A stretch of 64,000 bases of DNA from Rhynchopus sp. YZ270_cl-10 (taxonomy: Eukaryota; Euglenozoa; Diplonemea; Diplonemida; Diplonemidae), in NCBI GenBank assembly GCA_964035575.1, contig OZ037932.1, positions 1,038,001 through 1,102,000 on the forward strand, given 5' to 3'. The notes beneath the pieces are model-generated. The model was given only the letters and a program-made list of their open reading frames with translations, made no database searches and was not told the origin of the DNA. Every line of letters begins with the position of its first letter. Position 1 is the stretch's first letter. The position numbers were made by a program, and so were the translations under genes. This document shows positions 33,442-45,000 of the stretch, in pieces.

Positions 33442-34800
33442 TCCTTTAGATACAGGTGCACTGTTCTACGGGTTAGGGGGGAGGTACAAAGGGAGTGTAT
33501 TGCCGGGTTTACAACAGCAAAAAAGTGCGCATAAATAAGTAAAATAAAGCATAGGTGCACAGTTGTGCAAAGAACCGTCTAAGTGAGGTGCGGCCGTAGA
33601 AAAAAATATGGGGTTATGGGTGGGGAGTGGAGTGGTGGCACGAATGTGTGTTCCGTGCAAGCCCTCCGAGGGGGGTTATGGGGTGGTCCTTTAACAATGT
33701 GTTTTCTTTAGACACAGAGTCCACTCCCCCTTTTTGTGTTTTGACAAAAAAGAGATCAATTCCACGATAGTCCCCTCTATCATGCAGGAGAAAATATAGT
33801 GAAAAGTTATTTTTACTTTGGAAACGTAAAATAGCGTAAAACGTTAAGAGGAAAAATGCGGTCTTCTTGTCAATCCTACCAACACCAAATGGCAATAGCA
33901 AAAAAAAGGAATGTACCACTTTTTGAGTATTAATCTGTGAACATCTCTACTGGTCAAGGTGAATACACACATGCGACTTGGGTTTGATGTTTCACAACTT
34001 TTCTTAGGGATTGTACTTTGTCCTTTTGCAGATACAAACAAGGAGACGAACGCAAACGTATTGCGAGCAGAGAGAGACGCGTTGTAGCACGGGGAGAAAA
34101 GTGTCCATGATCATCAATAAACATTCCACAGACCGTCAAAAAACGTCTTCCCTGACGCATTGGGCCACCTCCTCAACAGCCACCGTTCTAGGTTGTATGT
34201 CGATTTCTAAGTGTCTATGCCCGTAGAGGCATTTGCACTTTCAACCCCCTTTCGTTTTGAGCCGGACCCGACATCACCATGCCTAATTACACCTCCAATG
34301 ATCTCCTGACCGAGTAGAAGTGGGAGTAGGGCATATCAGATGTGAACCACGTATTGAGGATTGCAGGTGTTCCGGTCACGCATCAAAAGGTGCACTGTCA
34401 CGAGAGGGCTTTGTATTTCACATGCGCATTTTTTTTTGGGAGGCTGGGGCGAGGGGGTGGTAGTGACAGAGGGGTTTAACCCCTTATGAAGCGAAACAAT
34501 ACACCGTTGAGGTGGGGGTCTCCTCTTTTCTCCCTTCTGTGTAATATTATACACTTTTCGCAGCCCAACCCCACAGCTAGCATGATCAAAGCTTTGCACA
34601 GCCGCGACGGTAACCTGATTTTCTCTCGCTTTGTCATCCAACCAGAAGAGTCGCTTTAAGAGCTATGCAGTGCAGTCATGGACGGCTTTGGGATCAACCT
34701 ATCTTTCACCTTTTCGATACAAAGCCCCACTTAAATCACACACCACAGACATTACCTTTTACACACGGCGCAAGCCACAGTCCATACTACCAGAGACATT
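33442..34800. other. Non-coding gap
   Basis: No exon with support is seen. It contains one full CTGATGAG-family repeat (34257-34440) and T runs. The stretch before 34801 is C/A-rich with several CAG/CAGAG acceptor candidates. Confidence 0.55.
34257..34440 (+). repeat. Structured dispersed repeat (CTGATGAG family)
   Basis: Near full-length: GAGCCGGACCCGACATCACC at the 5' end, AATGATCTCCTGACCGAG in the middle, then GTGCACTGTCACGAGAGGGC and a T run. The helix equivalent to CATCTG/CAGATG is reduced to ATCT/AGAT. Confidence 0.7.
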
Positions 34801-35568
34801 ATGTCGGGCACCATGCCAGAAGAGACGCTAAGCGATGCAGACGTATACCTCAGCCTGCAGATCCGTTTCCTGAAGGCGATTCAGACGAAAGACTTTGCAG
34901 CAGCATTCGACCTGTCGGAGGTATGCAATGGGACACATCGTCGGCGATGAAAAATCCCCTTTTTTATGTTCCTATCGCATACACCGTTTGCACTTCGGAA
35001 GGCCCCCTTGATGCCACATGGGGTGGTCTGTAGGGTCTGCCATTTACCGGCATGGCGAGGATATCGTGAGGGCGAATCTAGACCAGGCTCATGTCTTTGT
35101 CGTCCTCTGTATTGTAGTATTGTAGCGTGTCTTGTCCCTGCTGACTCTGGAGGACCTCAGTTGGTGATCCACGCCTCAGCCTCAGGAACTGTTAGTATCA
35201 TTTTTTTTTTTTTGCTCTTTTCCCAACCTCCCTTCATACAGGCGATCGAGAAGCGCTGGCCCAACCACCCCAATGTAGCCTTCTTCCGTGAGGTGATGGA
35301 GGACAAAGTGAAACAGCTTGACGTGCGCAGGGCGAACCGCAAGGACTCTGGCACAGCAGAGGAGGCGGAGGAGGACAGCGACAGTGACACTGCGAGCGAG
35401 ACGTCGAGTGAGGAAGACGAGGAGACGAAGAACAAGAACAAGCAGTTCGAGGACATGCACGCCCGCATGAAGGTCTGGGAGGAGCAGCTTGAGAGCGGCG
35501 ACGTCGAGGGAATGAAAGAGGAACTCATGCGTGTCGGCATCCTCAGGAACGAACGCCCTGTTGAGTAG
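34801..35568 (+). CDS. Small acidic protein, unknown (2 exons)
   Basis: Exons 34801-34920 and 35242-35568 give 148 residues; the intron starts GTATGC and ends ATACAG, phase 0. The junction falls inside one continuous helical segment (YLSLQIRFLKAIQTKDFAAA, FDLSE then AIEKRWPNHPNVAFF), reminiscent of a TPR-like or EH-like helical pair. The middle is strongly acidic (EEAEEDSDSDTASETSSEED). The C-terminus is again helical (MHARMKVWEEQLESGDVEGM). There is no catalytic motif. The family is not recognised; the exon join and codon bias support a real gene. Confidence 0.75.
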
Positions 35569-35757
35569 CAGCACCTTGCCTTGCCTGGCCTCCCCGCCGT
35601 TACTCCCCCCCGCCCCTTTTGCTACTAGCCCAAACTTACACTAAATTAAGACAAAACGACCTTTTGACAACCATGTTGCAACTCCCTGCCATCTTTCCAA
35701 AAGCTTTCTTCCTTTTGTTCTTCACCCCCATTCACCTAAGGAGATGGCACTACACAC

Positions 35758-36897
35758 ATGAGCCATAATAATGACCGTGTACGCCAGGCTGTGGAGGACC
35801 AGCGCAGGTGGCTCAACCGGTCCCACATAGGTTCTGTGCACCCGGAGCGCTATCTGGACGAGGCGTACACGCCAGTTGCGCCGCAGGTGCTGCCGCAGCG
35901 GTGGATGCCGTATGAGGGCACGCACCCCTCTGTGCTGTCTGGGCCTGCATCGCGTCCTGTACTCACACCAGCGTCGCCTGCGTCGTCTTATTCGTCGCAC
36001 CCTTCGCACCCTTCGCACCCACCGTACCACGACCGTGCAGTGTTCAACCCATCCTCGCCCCACACCTCGCGCGCACGCACGCCACACACCCACAGCGACG
36101 CGCCCGTCCTCTACTCGCACGTCCCCAGCACCGTGCACAGCGTGCACACTGCAGGGCTCGCACCGTACGACACCACCAATGAGTACCCAGAAGACGTCCA
36201 CATTGAGGATGTGCAGCCTATGGATGTCGTGGATGTGCAGCCAGGGTTGTCGGTCGTGGATGTGCCGCCGTTTGAGCCTGTCGAGCAGAAAGGGCTGTAC
36301 GTGGGAAAGGAGGTGACTGTGCCACGGGAGGACATCGTGCTGAGCCACTGCGAATGGGTGGACGCCTGCATGTGGGTGTTTGAGAAGCCGAACATTGCGC
36401 ACCTTTGCGAGGAGGTGGCGGTGGTGAAGAGCTTTCCACAGCGGCATGTCGTGACGGTGCAGTACCCGCACTTAATGGTGACGTGCGACCTGCCACGGAC
36501 GCTCTTTAGCGACGATGTGCACAAGATGCCAAGCAGGCGCAGGGGGCACTACGGGAAGGCACCACAGAGCATGCGTGCCACAGACGCAGCGTATGCCAAG
36601 GCACAGGCAGAGGGGCCACCTGCACCACCTACGCGGGTTCGCAGCGGGTCGCCGTACCGTGGTACACCTAGTCTGCACAACGTTCCACTAGGTGGTGCCG
36701 GTCCCGCACCTGTGCTCCCGTCGCCCTCCCACGCCTCGCCCTACCGTGAAGTGCGTGCAATCGCCTCCCCACGTAACCCAGGCGACACCTTCCGCCCACG
36801 CCACGTCGAGACCTGGGACGGCATCGACGTCATTCCCCTCATTGACCGCACAAAGAACCCACACCCACAAGGCGCGACGTATCAACCAAAGAAGTGA
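35758..36897 (+). CDS. Pro/Ser/His-rich protein with a central folded segment, unknown
   Basis: A single exon of 379 residues. The N-terminal 150 residues are disordered, with short repeats such as SHPSHPSHPP. A compact segment at about 170-260 has beta-type sequence (GLYVGKEVTVPREDIVLSHC, EEVAVVKSFPQRHVVTVQYP). The Val/Tyr-rich alternation resembles an SH3-like barrel, but no family is certain. The C-terminus returns to low-complexity basic sequence and ends NPHPQGATYQPKK. Codons become C-rich towards the 3' end. It lies 189 bases after the small acidic gene. Confidence 0.8.
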   Translation: MSHNNDRVRQAVEDQRRWLNRSHIGSVHPERYLDEAYTPVAPQVLPQRWMPYEGTHPSVLSGPASRPVLTPASPASSYSSHPSHPSHPPYHDRAVFNPSSPHTSRARTPHTHSDAPVLYSHVPSTVHSVHTAGLAPYDTTNEYPEDVHIEDVQPMDVVDVQPGLSVVDVPPFEPVEQKGLYVGKEVTVPREDIVLSHCEWVDACMWVFEKPNIAHLCEEVAVVKSFPQRHVVTVQYPHLMVTCDLPRTLFSDDVHKMPSRRRGHYGKAPQSMRATDAAYAKAQAEGPPAPPTRVRSGSPYRGTPSLHNVPLGGAGPAPVLPSPSHASPYREVRAIASPRNPGDTFRPRHVETWDGIDVIPLIDRTKNPHPQGATYQPKK

Positions 36898-37157
36898 GTT
36901 GCTTTCTGTGGACTGTATCCGTGCATGATTTGAGGATGCCAATATCTGCGAGCATTCTTTCAGCATTCTTTTTTTGTCGTATATGTATTGTATTAGGGGT
37001 TCTCAGATAGAGACTGATTTTTTTTTTTTTCTCTTTTTTTTCTTTTTTCTTTTTTGCTCAGACATTTGTCAACAAGGATCCTCTCCTCTCCTTTGCCGTC
37101 CTTTCTCATGCTCCTACTCTCCCTCCTCCCTCACACCACACCAAAGGTCGCCACAAG

Positions 37158-40100
37158 ATGATCATAAAGGTGACCGGCGATGCCGACATCCTTGCTGATG
37201 TGGTGTGTTCCTCACGCGACCTTGTGTGGACGTTGGGTGCGTCGCAGGCGTTCCTTGTGTCGATCCCTGCCTTGAAGCGGCTGCTGGGGATCATCACCGT
37301 GACGTCTGGCTTTACCGAGCATGGGTACGACCTTTACACTGTGAAGCACACACCTGAGGGGCTGTCACCGGACAGGGCAATCGACGTGACGCAGACACCC
37401 GACCAGTACGCTATCCGCTCTGGGCATTGGATCTACGTGCGGCGGCTGAAGGTGTCGCAGCTGTCAGTGGTGTTGACACGCTCGACCATCAAATGCGGGC
37501 AGGCCTTTGAGGTCATGGTGCGTGCCTCCGACTACCGTGGCAACCCACGTCCCCTTGGGGTGGGCGGGCTGGTGGTCATTTCCTTGCGACGCGGTGCACA
37601 GGACGAGGCGAAAGGTACCCTCAAGGGACAGCTCACACAGGGCAGTGGCGATGGACGGCAGGTCGAGTTTCTGTTCCCAAGCCTGTCGCTGGAGGTGTCA
37701 GGGAAGTACGTGATCCATGCAGACTATATCCACCCCACAGGCAACCCAGCGTCCGCCCCTGCCATTGAGCACGGTGCCACTGACCAGCTGACGGTCGAGG
37801 CGGACCCGCACCCTGTGGTGAAGGGGATGACCTTGACACACGTCGGACGCTACGGCATCCAGCTCGACTTCTACAGCTCCTGTGCAGGGCATCTGTGCTA
37901 CCTTGTGTTCCGTGACGCAGACGGCGGCTTCGGAGGCCTCACCGCAGGCGACGTGCACAGCCTCGCCATGCGTGGCATCGCGCTCGAGCGCAAGAAGGGT
38001 GCGCTCACCTGCCAGGAGCGTGCTGTCGACAAAGGCGAGGGTGCCGGCACCTACCCCAACTGCATTGCTGCCGGCGTCGTGAAGGTGTCCCCCGGGCAGC
38101 AGGCGTACCAGATCCTCCTGCGCCTGCACCTCGGTGGTGCCTACCGTGTGCTCATGATGAGCGACAACGCGGCAGGCACGAACCCACGCCCAGAGGTGCT
38201 GTCCTACGTCGTGCAGACCGCAGAGCACCCACCCAACATCCCTGTCCTCTCAAACGTCTCTGTTGAGTGCACCGCGGGTGGGCGTGGTGGCGTGAAGGTG
38301 ACGTTCGACTGCATGGAGAGCGGGCACGCATACTACGTGGTGACCCTTGAGAACGTGTACCACCCTGTGGAGGGGCGTGAGGTGATTGAGGACGCACGCC
38401 ACGAGAACGAGGTGGCCAACGTCGTTGCACGCGGCTCTTTTGTGGTTGGGCGCGGGCTGGGCCACAGTGCGTTCCTAGAGGTGGCTGGGCTGCAGGCGGG
38501 TGTTGTGTACGACTTCTGGTGGGCGACGCATCCTGTGGCGCATATACGCGGTGTGCACGCGAACTACCCTGACGAGGCAGAGTTGCTCAAGAGCCTGCCG
38601 CCGCCTCAGCGTGCCACGGTCTTGGTGCCGCACGAAGATCCACCCACGGTGTCGTCATTCTGCGTGCTGGCCGTGCCTGAGGAGCGGGTTGAGCGCTTCA
38701 AACACCTTTCCGTCATTGGAGGTCTGGGTGTGGGTGTGGACAATGCAGATGGCAGTCCCGACATCGAGGTGGAGCGTGTCGAGCGCCGCCAGATCCGCGT
38801 CCACTTCGAAAGCGACTGCCCCGGGAGCGTGCACTTCATCATGGCCGTGAAGGGCCGTGTGCGTGGCGACCTGATACCTCCGAGTCACATTCTTCGCTAT
38901 GCTCGGCATGGGCTTGACCCTGCGAAGTGGAAGGCAGCTGAGACACCTGTACGCCGTGTGGACGAGGATGAGGACGCAGCCGCACGCGAGGCGCGTGCTG
39001 CTCTTGTCGTTGAGGGCAGCGCAAGCCACCTAGTCGTGCCCGAGGGCAGCATCGCAGGGGCAGGCTCCTTCCCCGCCCTCGCCTCGGGGCACCACACCTT
39101 CGTCATCAGCCACCCCACACCTAAGGAGCTCGACGGCTACCAGCACACCCTCCCGCTCCTGCCAGAGGTTGAGTATGAATTGTTCTTCTTGTCAGACAAC
39201 TGCGGGATGACGAACCCTTCGTCATATGTCACCCGGGGTCACACCGTCACGATACCGCGTTCTGAGACGGTGGACGTGACGTTCAAGGGCGAGAGAAGGG
39301 AGGGGGAAGGTGAGGAGGAGGAGGAGGACACAGATGTGGAGGACATAACCGACCTGTTTGCAGGCATCAAACGTGTTGTGCGCAATAAGGCCGCACTGCA
39401 GAAGGACAAGGCACGCATCCTTCGTGAGGACGACATGGACAGCACCGACAGCACTGCGCTGACGGAGGTGGAGGAGGCGGATGCGTTCATTGCGCGCTTC
39501 AAGGAGGCAGAGTGGGCAAGCGACCTGCGTGGGCTGCACTCGCTGCTGACGCACGACACGGAGGTGGGTGTGTCGCTGGGTGCTGCAGGTGGCGGTACGA
39601 CGTTGCCGTACCGCAACGCACAAGCCGTGCACGAGGCGCTGTTCAACGACTCGCCCACATCGTCGCCGTCACGCCTCAACGTCGAGCATGAGTTTGTGTA
39701 CCTGCAGCAGCGCCTCCTCGACCTCGAGACCACCGTCAGTGCATGCCGCACAGAGCTCGACGCTGCCACAACAGAGGAGAACCAGTTCGCCACCCGCCTG
39801 CCCAAGCTGCTGAAGGACCTGCGCACACAGAAGCGCTTCAAGAAGGACCTCCTCGAATGGAAGGCACAGCACCTCAACCTCGCACGCGAGGCACTGCAGC
39901 GGGAGTGCCGTGACCTGCAGCGCGAGGTGGACGAGGTCATCCAGGGCAACCTTGAGTGGGAGGCGCAGGTTGCTGAGGTGAAGGAGGTCAACGACCACCT
40001 GAGCGGGGTGGCGCTCAAGCTTGCGGGACGACGCGACCGCTACATCCGTGCACTGCAGGAGCGCTGTGTACGCCACAAGACAGACATGAAGAACACACCC

Positions 40101-40520
40101 GACCAGACGGACGCAGTGCTCCTCCTCAGACGCGTCAAGGACGAACAGAGCCTGCAGCTGCACAAGCTGCGCGAGATCATGGACTACTTCGAACCCCCCG
40201 AGCCTGTTGAGGTCTTCAGGGAGAAGAAGTTCCAGAGCTTCCCCGACCTCTTGGAGCCTGAACAGCTCATTGTCAGCCGCCGCGTCACTGTCCCCAAGGG
40301 CGGTCTGCGTGCCCTCGCCACTGTCGACGGTACGGGCCTGCAGGCACTCCGCTACAAGCACAACGTGACAGCAGAGATCATGTCCCTCACACAGGACAAC
40401 AACGAGCTGGAGGTCACAGGCGAGAAGGACAATGTGCTTGCGATGCTCAAGGAGGTCGAACAGATCTACGAGACCATGAAGCTCCTCATACCCGGTCCCC
40501 AGCGCATTGTTGAGCCGTAG
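37158..40520 (+). CDS. Large protein: three Ig/FN3-like repeats plus coiled coil
   Basis: A single exon of 1120 residues. Three related beta-type repeats begin near residues 232, 378 and 545 with a shared pattern of alternating hydrophobics around Cys or Ser (GIQLDFYSSCAGHLCYLVF; GVKVTFDCMESGHAYYVVT; QIRVHFESDCPGSVHFIMA). Two segments end in similar strands (RVLMMSDNAAGTNP; ELFFLSDNCGMTNP). An acidic linker (EEEEEDTDVEDI) follows. Residues about 845-1010 form a coiled coil (RLLDLETTVSACRTELDAAT; QRECRDLQREVDEVIQG). There is no signal peptide or membrane span, so it is probably cytoplasmic. A cytoskeletal or flagellar structural role is only a guess. The family is not recognised. Confidence 0.85.
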   Translation: MIIKVTGDADILADVVCSSRDLVWTLGASQAFLVSIPALKRLLGIITVTSGFTEHGYDLYTVKHTPEGLSPDRAIDVTQTPDQYAIRSGHWIYVRRLKVSQLSVVLTRSTIKCGQAFEVMVRASDYRGNPRPLGVGGLVVISLRRGAQDEAKGTLKGQLTQGSGDGRQVEFLFPSLSLEVSGKYVIHADYIHPTGNPASAPAIEHGATDQLTVEADPHPVVKGMTLTHVGRYGIQLDFYSSCAGHLCYLVFRDADGGFGGLTAGDVHSLAMRGIALERKKGALTCQERAVDKGEGAGTYPNCIAAGVVKVSPGQQAYQILLRLHLGGAYRVLMMSDNAAGTNPRPEVLSYVVQTAEHPPNIPVLSNVSVECTAGGRGGVKVTFDCMESGHAYYVVTLENVYHPVEGREVIEDARHENEVANVVARGSFVVGRGLGHSAFLEVAGLQAGVVYDFWWATHPVAHIRGVHANYPDEAELLKSLPPPQRATVLVPHEDPPTVSSFCVLAVPEERVERFKHLSVIGGLGVGVDNADGSPDIEVERVERRQIRVHFESDCPGSVHFIMAVKGRVRGDLIPPSHILRYARHGLDPAKWKAAETPVRRVDEDEDAAAREARAALVVEGSASHLVVPEGSIAGAGSFPALASGHHTFVISHPTPKELDGYQHTLPLLPEVEYELFFLSDNCGMTNPSSYVTRGHTVTIPRSETVDVTFKGERREGEGEEEEEDTDVEDITDLFAGIKRVVRNKAALQKDKARILREDDMDSTDSTALTEVEEADAFIARFKEAEWASDLRGLHSLLTHDTEVGVSLGAAGGGTTLPYRNAQAVHEALFNDSPTSSPSRLNVEHEFVYLQQRLLDLETTVSACRTELDAATTEENQFATRLPKLLKDLRTQKRFKKDLLEWKAQHLNLAREALQRECRDLQREVDEVIQGNLEWEAQVAEVKEVNDHLSGVALKLAGRRDRYIRALQERCVRHKTDMKNTPDQTDAVLLLRRVKDEQSLQLHKLREIMDYFEPPEPVEVFREKKFQSFPDLLEPEQLIVSRRVTVPKGGLRALATVDGTGLQALRYKHNVTAEIMSLTQDNNELEVTGEKDNVLAMLKEVEQIYETMKLLIPGPQRIVEP

Positions 40521-40694
40521 ACCATACACCCCCTTTTGCCCCAACCCGCATTTGTCGGGACATAGAATAGTGTTGCCATAGTTAGAATATAAAGTGTCTC
40601 AAAAACTCTTTACATTTTCCTCATATCCACACCCTCAAACACCCATATTTTCCTTCAAAAACCAAAGGTGTCGTTGGACACATTCTGTTGAACA

Positions 40695-41783
40695 ATGTTA
40701 CGAAATACACGGATGGTGTTGAAGGCGAAGTCTGCTGCGGCAAAGGCTGTGCGGCCGCATTTGAAGATGTTGGGTGCGTCGCCACGTGCCTCGCGCAAGG
40801 AGATGAAGTTGCTGTACCGGAACCTTGCAATGCAGTACCACCCTGACAAGAACAACGGCGACGACTCGATGATGAAGGAGCTCAACAAGTCGTACACCGC
40901 TGCCGTTGCGTATGCTGATGAGCGTGATGCGTCGGGCACAGCACCTGCGGCGGAGGCGTCGCCTGACGCACCGCAGAGTACAGAGGTCAAGCTTGTCGAC
41001 AGAATCGCGAAGTGGATGCGCAGCGACAGTCTTGACAGACGCAAGGACCCCTCACAAAGCAGTGCAGTGGAGGACCACCGTGCCTTCGTGCGCCAGCAGC
41101 GCGAAGTCGAGAAGGAATTCGACAGCGTGCTCGGCACTGCTGAGGAGGAGCGCGTCTGGGCAGAACGCTTCTACGCCACACGCGAGGCACGCCTCGAGAA
41201 GAAGAACCACGTCAAGCGCGAGACACAGCGCCTGAAGGGCTACTTCAACCCCTTCGAGAAGGACTCCCCTGCACACGTGGACTACCGCCTCAACAACATG
41301 ACTGTCGCTTCTGACCCGGCGTTGTACCAGAAGCTTCCTCAGGAGGAGCCTGTGGCACCTCCGATCCTTGCGAGTGGGCGGACGAACCCGCATGTGGCTC
41401 GCAAGAAGAAGGCGAAGATAGATTACTTCCTGGATACGTATGCTGTGCGTGAGGTGAACAAAGAGCGTGTGGCTGCCATGAAGCGGCGGAGGGAGGTCTT
41501 CGAGCGGCGCCTCCGTCTCATCTCACGTGGCATCGCTGCTGATGAGGTGGCGTCCGTCAAGATCGTGGAGCAGGCTATCGAGGTGCTTGGCCCTGCTGCA
41601 CTCCAGGTGCACGGCCTCAAGCGTGATGCACAGTCTGATGTGGTCAACGCAGCAGGATACCGTCTCCCAAAACGCGTTCGTGCAGCAGGTTCCCACATCA
41701 CCATCAAAACCACAGACAGCCAAGGAAAGGACTCCATCTCCGCTGTCAGCAAAAAACACTTTTTGGGAGGCACGAAGCATTGA
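40695..41783 (+). CDS. J-domain protein with basic leader, possibly mitochondrial
   Basis: A single exon of 362 residues. The leader (MLRNTRMVLKAKSAAAKAVR) is basic and amphipathic, like a mitochondrial targeting signal. The J-domain spans about 22-78 with HPD at 49-51 (LAMQYHPDKNNGDD). The rest is charged and helical (HRAFVRQQREVEKEFDSVLG; ERVWAERFYATREARLEKKN) and resembles no class I or II J-protein, so it is a type III co-chaperone. A Lys/Arg-rich helix near 240-275 (KKKAKIDYFLDTYAVREVNK) could contact RNA or ribosomes; that is inference. Its leader and J-domain position parallel the shorter protein at 18325. Confidence 0.85.
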   Translation: MLRNTRMVLKAKSAAAKAVRPHLKMLGASPRASRKEMKLLYRNLAMQYHPDKNNGDDSMMKELNKSYTAAVAYADERDASGTAPAAEASPDAPQSTEVKLVDRIAKWMRSDSLDRRKDPSQSSAVEDHRAFVRQQREVEKEFDSVLGTAEEERVWAERFYATREARLEKKNHVKRETQRLKGYFNPFEKDSPAHVDYRLNNMTVASDPALYQKLPQEEPVAPPILASGRTNPHVARKKKAKIDYFLDTYAVREVNKERVAAMKRRREVFERRLRLISRGIAADEVASVKIVEQAIEVLGPAALQVHGLKRDAQSDVVNAAGYRLPKRVRAAGSHITIKTTDSQGKDSISAVSKKHFLGGTKH

Positions 41784-42045
41784 GTTGCAGTGTAGACGGC
41801 CATATGGGTGCCCAAGTGTGAGGGGGGAGGGGTCGGGTGGCGAACACAAAACAAAACAAGAAAACTGGCAGAGGTTATTGCCCTTCCGAAATCAGAGTTT
41901 AGAATATAAGGGAAGGAAAGACCCCCTGAGAAAGAGACAAAGAAACAAATCCGTTTTGCAACATCACTGCAGAGGGTCGCCTCAATGTCGCCCACCCACT
42001 CTCTCTCCCCCCCAACATTTTCACCAACAGAGGACTGGCAGCTTT

Positions 42046-45000
42046 ATGACAAATCATGCAATGGTCGGGTTTCGGTCGGGTGGCTACACCTACTGCACAA
42101 CACAGCAGCAGATGGAGTGTGCGATGCAGGTAGTGAGGCGACACAGCACCATTGCTGTGGACATGGAGGGCCACAACGTGGGCAGGTCGGGGCAGATATC
42201 CTTGGTCCAGATAGCCTCTGACGCAGGCATACACATCTTCGATGCAGTGAAGCTGGGTGCACCGCTCCAGGTCCATATGATCTTTCTGTTCGGGAGTGAG
42301 TCCATCAAAAAGCTGATGTTCGACTGCAGGTCTGCCTGCGATGCGATGCGGCACCTGTGGAATGTGAACACCTTCGTCAACATACGTGACCTGCAGCTTG
42401 TGGAGGTCTTGACCCGTGAAAACGAAAGAAGCCGCAAGCCCGTACTGAACACGATGCGGTGGTGCAAGAAGGAGCTCCTGCAGGCAGACACCGCCACCCA
42501 GGACGTGCTTGCTGACGAGGTCGAGAGTGACGGCACCGCCTTCTGGATGACACGCCCACTGGACAGACATCTCCTGGAGTGTGCAGCTGAGGATGTGGCG
42601 CTGCTGCACTCCTTGGAGGAGAAGCTGCTGCACCGCCCCAGTGCACCACGTGTGCGCATGCTCCTCCGTGCGTCGTGTGACAGGTTTGCACGTCTCAAAG
42701 CAGATGTGCGCTCCGCAGATCTCCTCGACAGCTGCTACTACACGCACAACATGCTCCCCATGTTCATCACAGAAGTTGCCTCAGATCTGCACCGTCCTTG
42801 CCGTGGCTGCAGAAGGAAGGTTGTCGATCCCCTGGACAAGAAGATGTACTGCGCAGTGTGTTGGGAATCCAGACCCATAACGCAGACAGCGACTGGAAGG
42901 ACAGAACGGTTCTCACATAGCCCGTTTGCCACCACACTTCGCAAGGTGAGGATGTGTTGGAACGGCGACACCTGCAGACGGAGGCTGTGGGGCGACTGCT
43001 GGTTTGCGCACACACAGGAAGAGATGCGTTGTGAGGCGTTTGCGAAGAAAGGCATTTGTCCCAACGAGGACCACTGCACACTGAAACACACCGCGCATAA
43101 CGCCACTGGGGAGGTAACAAGGGAGTATCAGCAGAACATCAACTTCAAGGATGTGGGCGACAGGCCTACCTTTGCACGAGTGGCCCACAAGATTCCTCTG
43201 CCCTCGATAGCCAGCATAGTGCCGAAGGAGCTGCTTGATGGGGTTGCGTCGTCGTCAGAAGAGGCAAGAAAGAAGAAGGGGTGGTACGGGTCAGATCACT
43301 TGCGGAAACTGTACGTGGCTGAAAAGCTTGGGAAGGGACGGGGAACACTTTCTCGTGACAATGCGTTGGGGGAGGAGGTGACGGCACGACGGTTTTTCAG
43401 AGACTTGCTGATTGTGGAGGCAACACAAAACATCAGCGACATCCGTGCGTACGACATCCACAACGCTGTCATCAGGCGTGGGGATCCTCCAAACAGTTCG
43501 TACTTCCGCATAGACTGCAAAGGACTGGCCGAGAAGCGTCCCAGTGTCCTGCGTGGTGACAGGGTGCGTGTTCGCGACAACACCACGATGCGGTGGCATA
43601 TGGGTTACGTGTACTTCATCAACCTTGACCACCTCCTTGTCTCGTTTGGTGGCGGGTTCCCATCACACGGGAGAACAACCTTTTTAGTGATCTTCAGCAT
43701 GCCTGAGACGAACTGGAGAAAGCAGTTCCTTGCACTGCAGGAGGCACCGTTGCTGACAGCGAACTACATCAACAAGCACTTCGCAGACTGCAGCAAACGT
43801 GACATGGACATGGACCAGTACTACACATCGAAGAGGCTGTTGACCATGAACCCAGAGCAGAGAGAGTGCATCAACAGGATCCTGCACCCGCCACCCCTTG
43901 GAAAGCACCATGTGGTGCTGCTGCACGGCCCACCAGGGACAGGCAAGACCACAACGCTTGCTGCAGCAATCGAGCTTATGTTGGGCAACGGTGTCGTCTC
44001 CCCTGACCGCACGCAGTTCAAGCGACCACGCATCTTGGTTGCCACCCCAAGCAACGAAGCTGCGAACCTGCTGTTTGAGCGTCTGGCAGAGTCTGGGGCT
44101 GTGACGTCGAGAACGAAGCACATTCGCTTACTGGCAGAGTCGTACGATGTGCAGGTTTGCCCGAAGAATGTTCAGTGGTACACCAAGAGAGCGTCAGAGC
44201 TGAATCTTGGTGATTTACTTGACGTGGAGCTTATTGTAAGCACACTTATGGTGACAGGGACACTGTACACGATGGGCCTTGACAAAGGGTCCTTCACACA
44301 CATTGCAATTGACGAAGCAGGACAGGCGACAGAGACAGAGCTTCTGGTGCCTCTGCAGTTTATGAAGGGTCCCTTCATGGAAGGGGAGGGCACGTGTGTG
44401 ACCTTTGCTGGTGACCACAAGCAGCTGGGCCCTGTGCTGAGGTCAATGCCGAGTCAGATTCTTGGGTTCGGGATATCAGTCCTTGAGAGGCTGATGCAGT
44501 CGTGCAGCTCAAGCTCTGTGCAGCTACTGGACAGCTACCGTGCACACCCCAGCATCATGGCTGTGTACAATGATTTGACATACAACAACACACTCCGTGC
44601 ACAGGCAAACGTCGAAAAGAGGGAGCTTCTGAAGGGTACATCACTGTTTCCGTACACACTGAAAACAGCCTCAGCGAATTTCCACCCAATGCAGTTCCAC
44701 CATGTGGAAGGGAGGGAGGCACGCGAAGAGGACTCCCCCTCATGGAAGAACGAGGCTGAGGCTTTCAAGGTTGTGGACTTGGTGGAGCGGATCCTGCTGA
44801 CAGAGAAGCTTGTGTTTGAGGACATTGTTGTGCTGACGCCGTACCTGAAGCAGTGTCAGGTCATCCGCGACAAGCTGCACTTCAAGTTCGAAGAGGGCAG
44901 GTACCCCTTCATCAAGCCCCGCGACTACAAAAGGAAGCTGATGCCTGTCCGTGTGTGCTCTGTGGAGTCCTTCCAGGGTCGCGAGGCGAACGTGATCATC

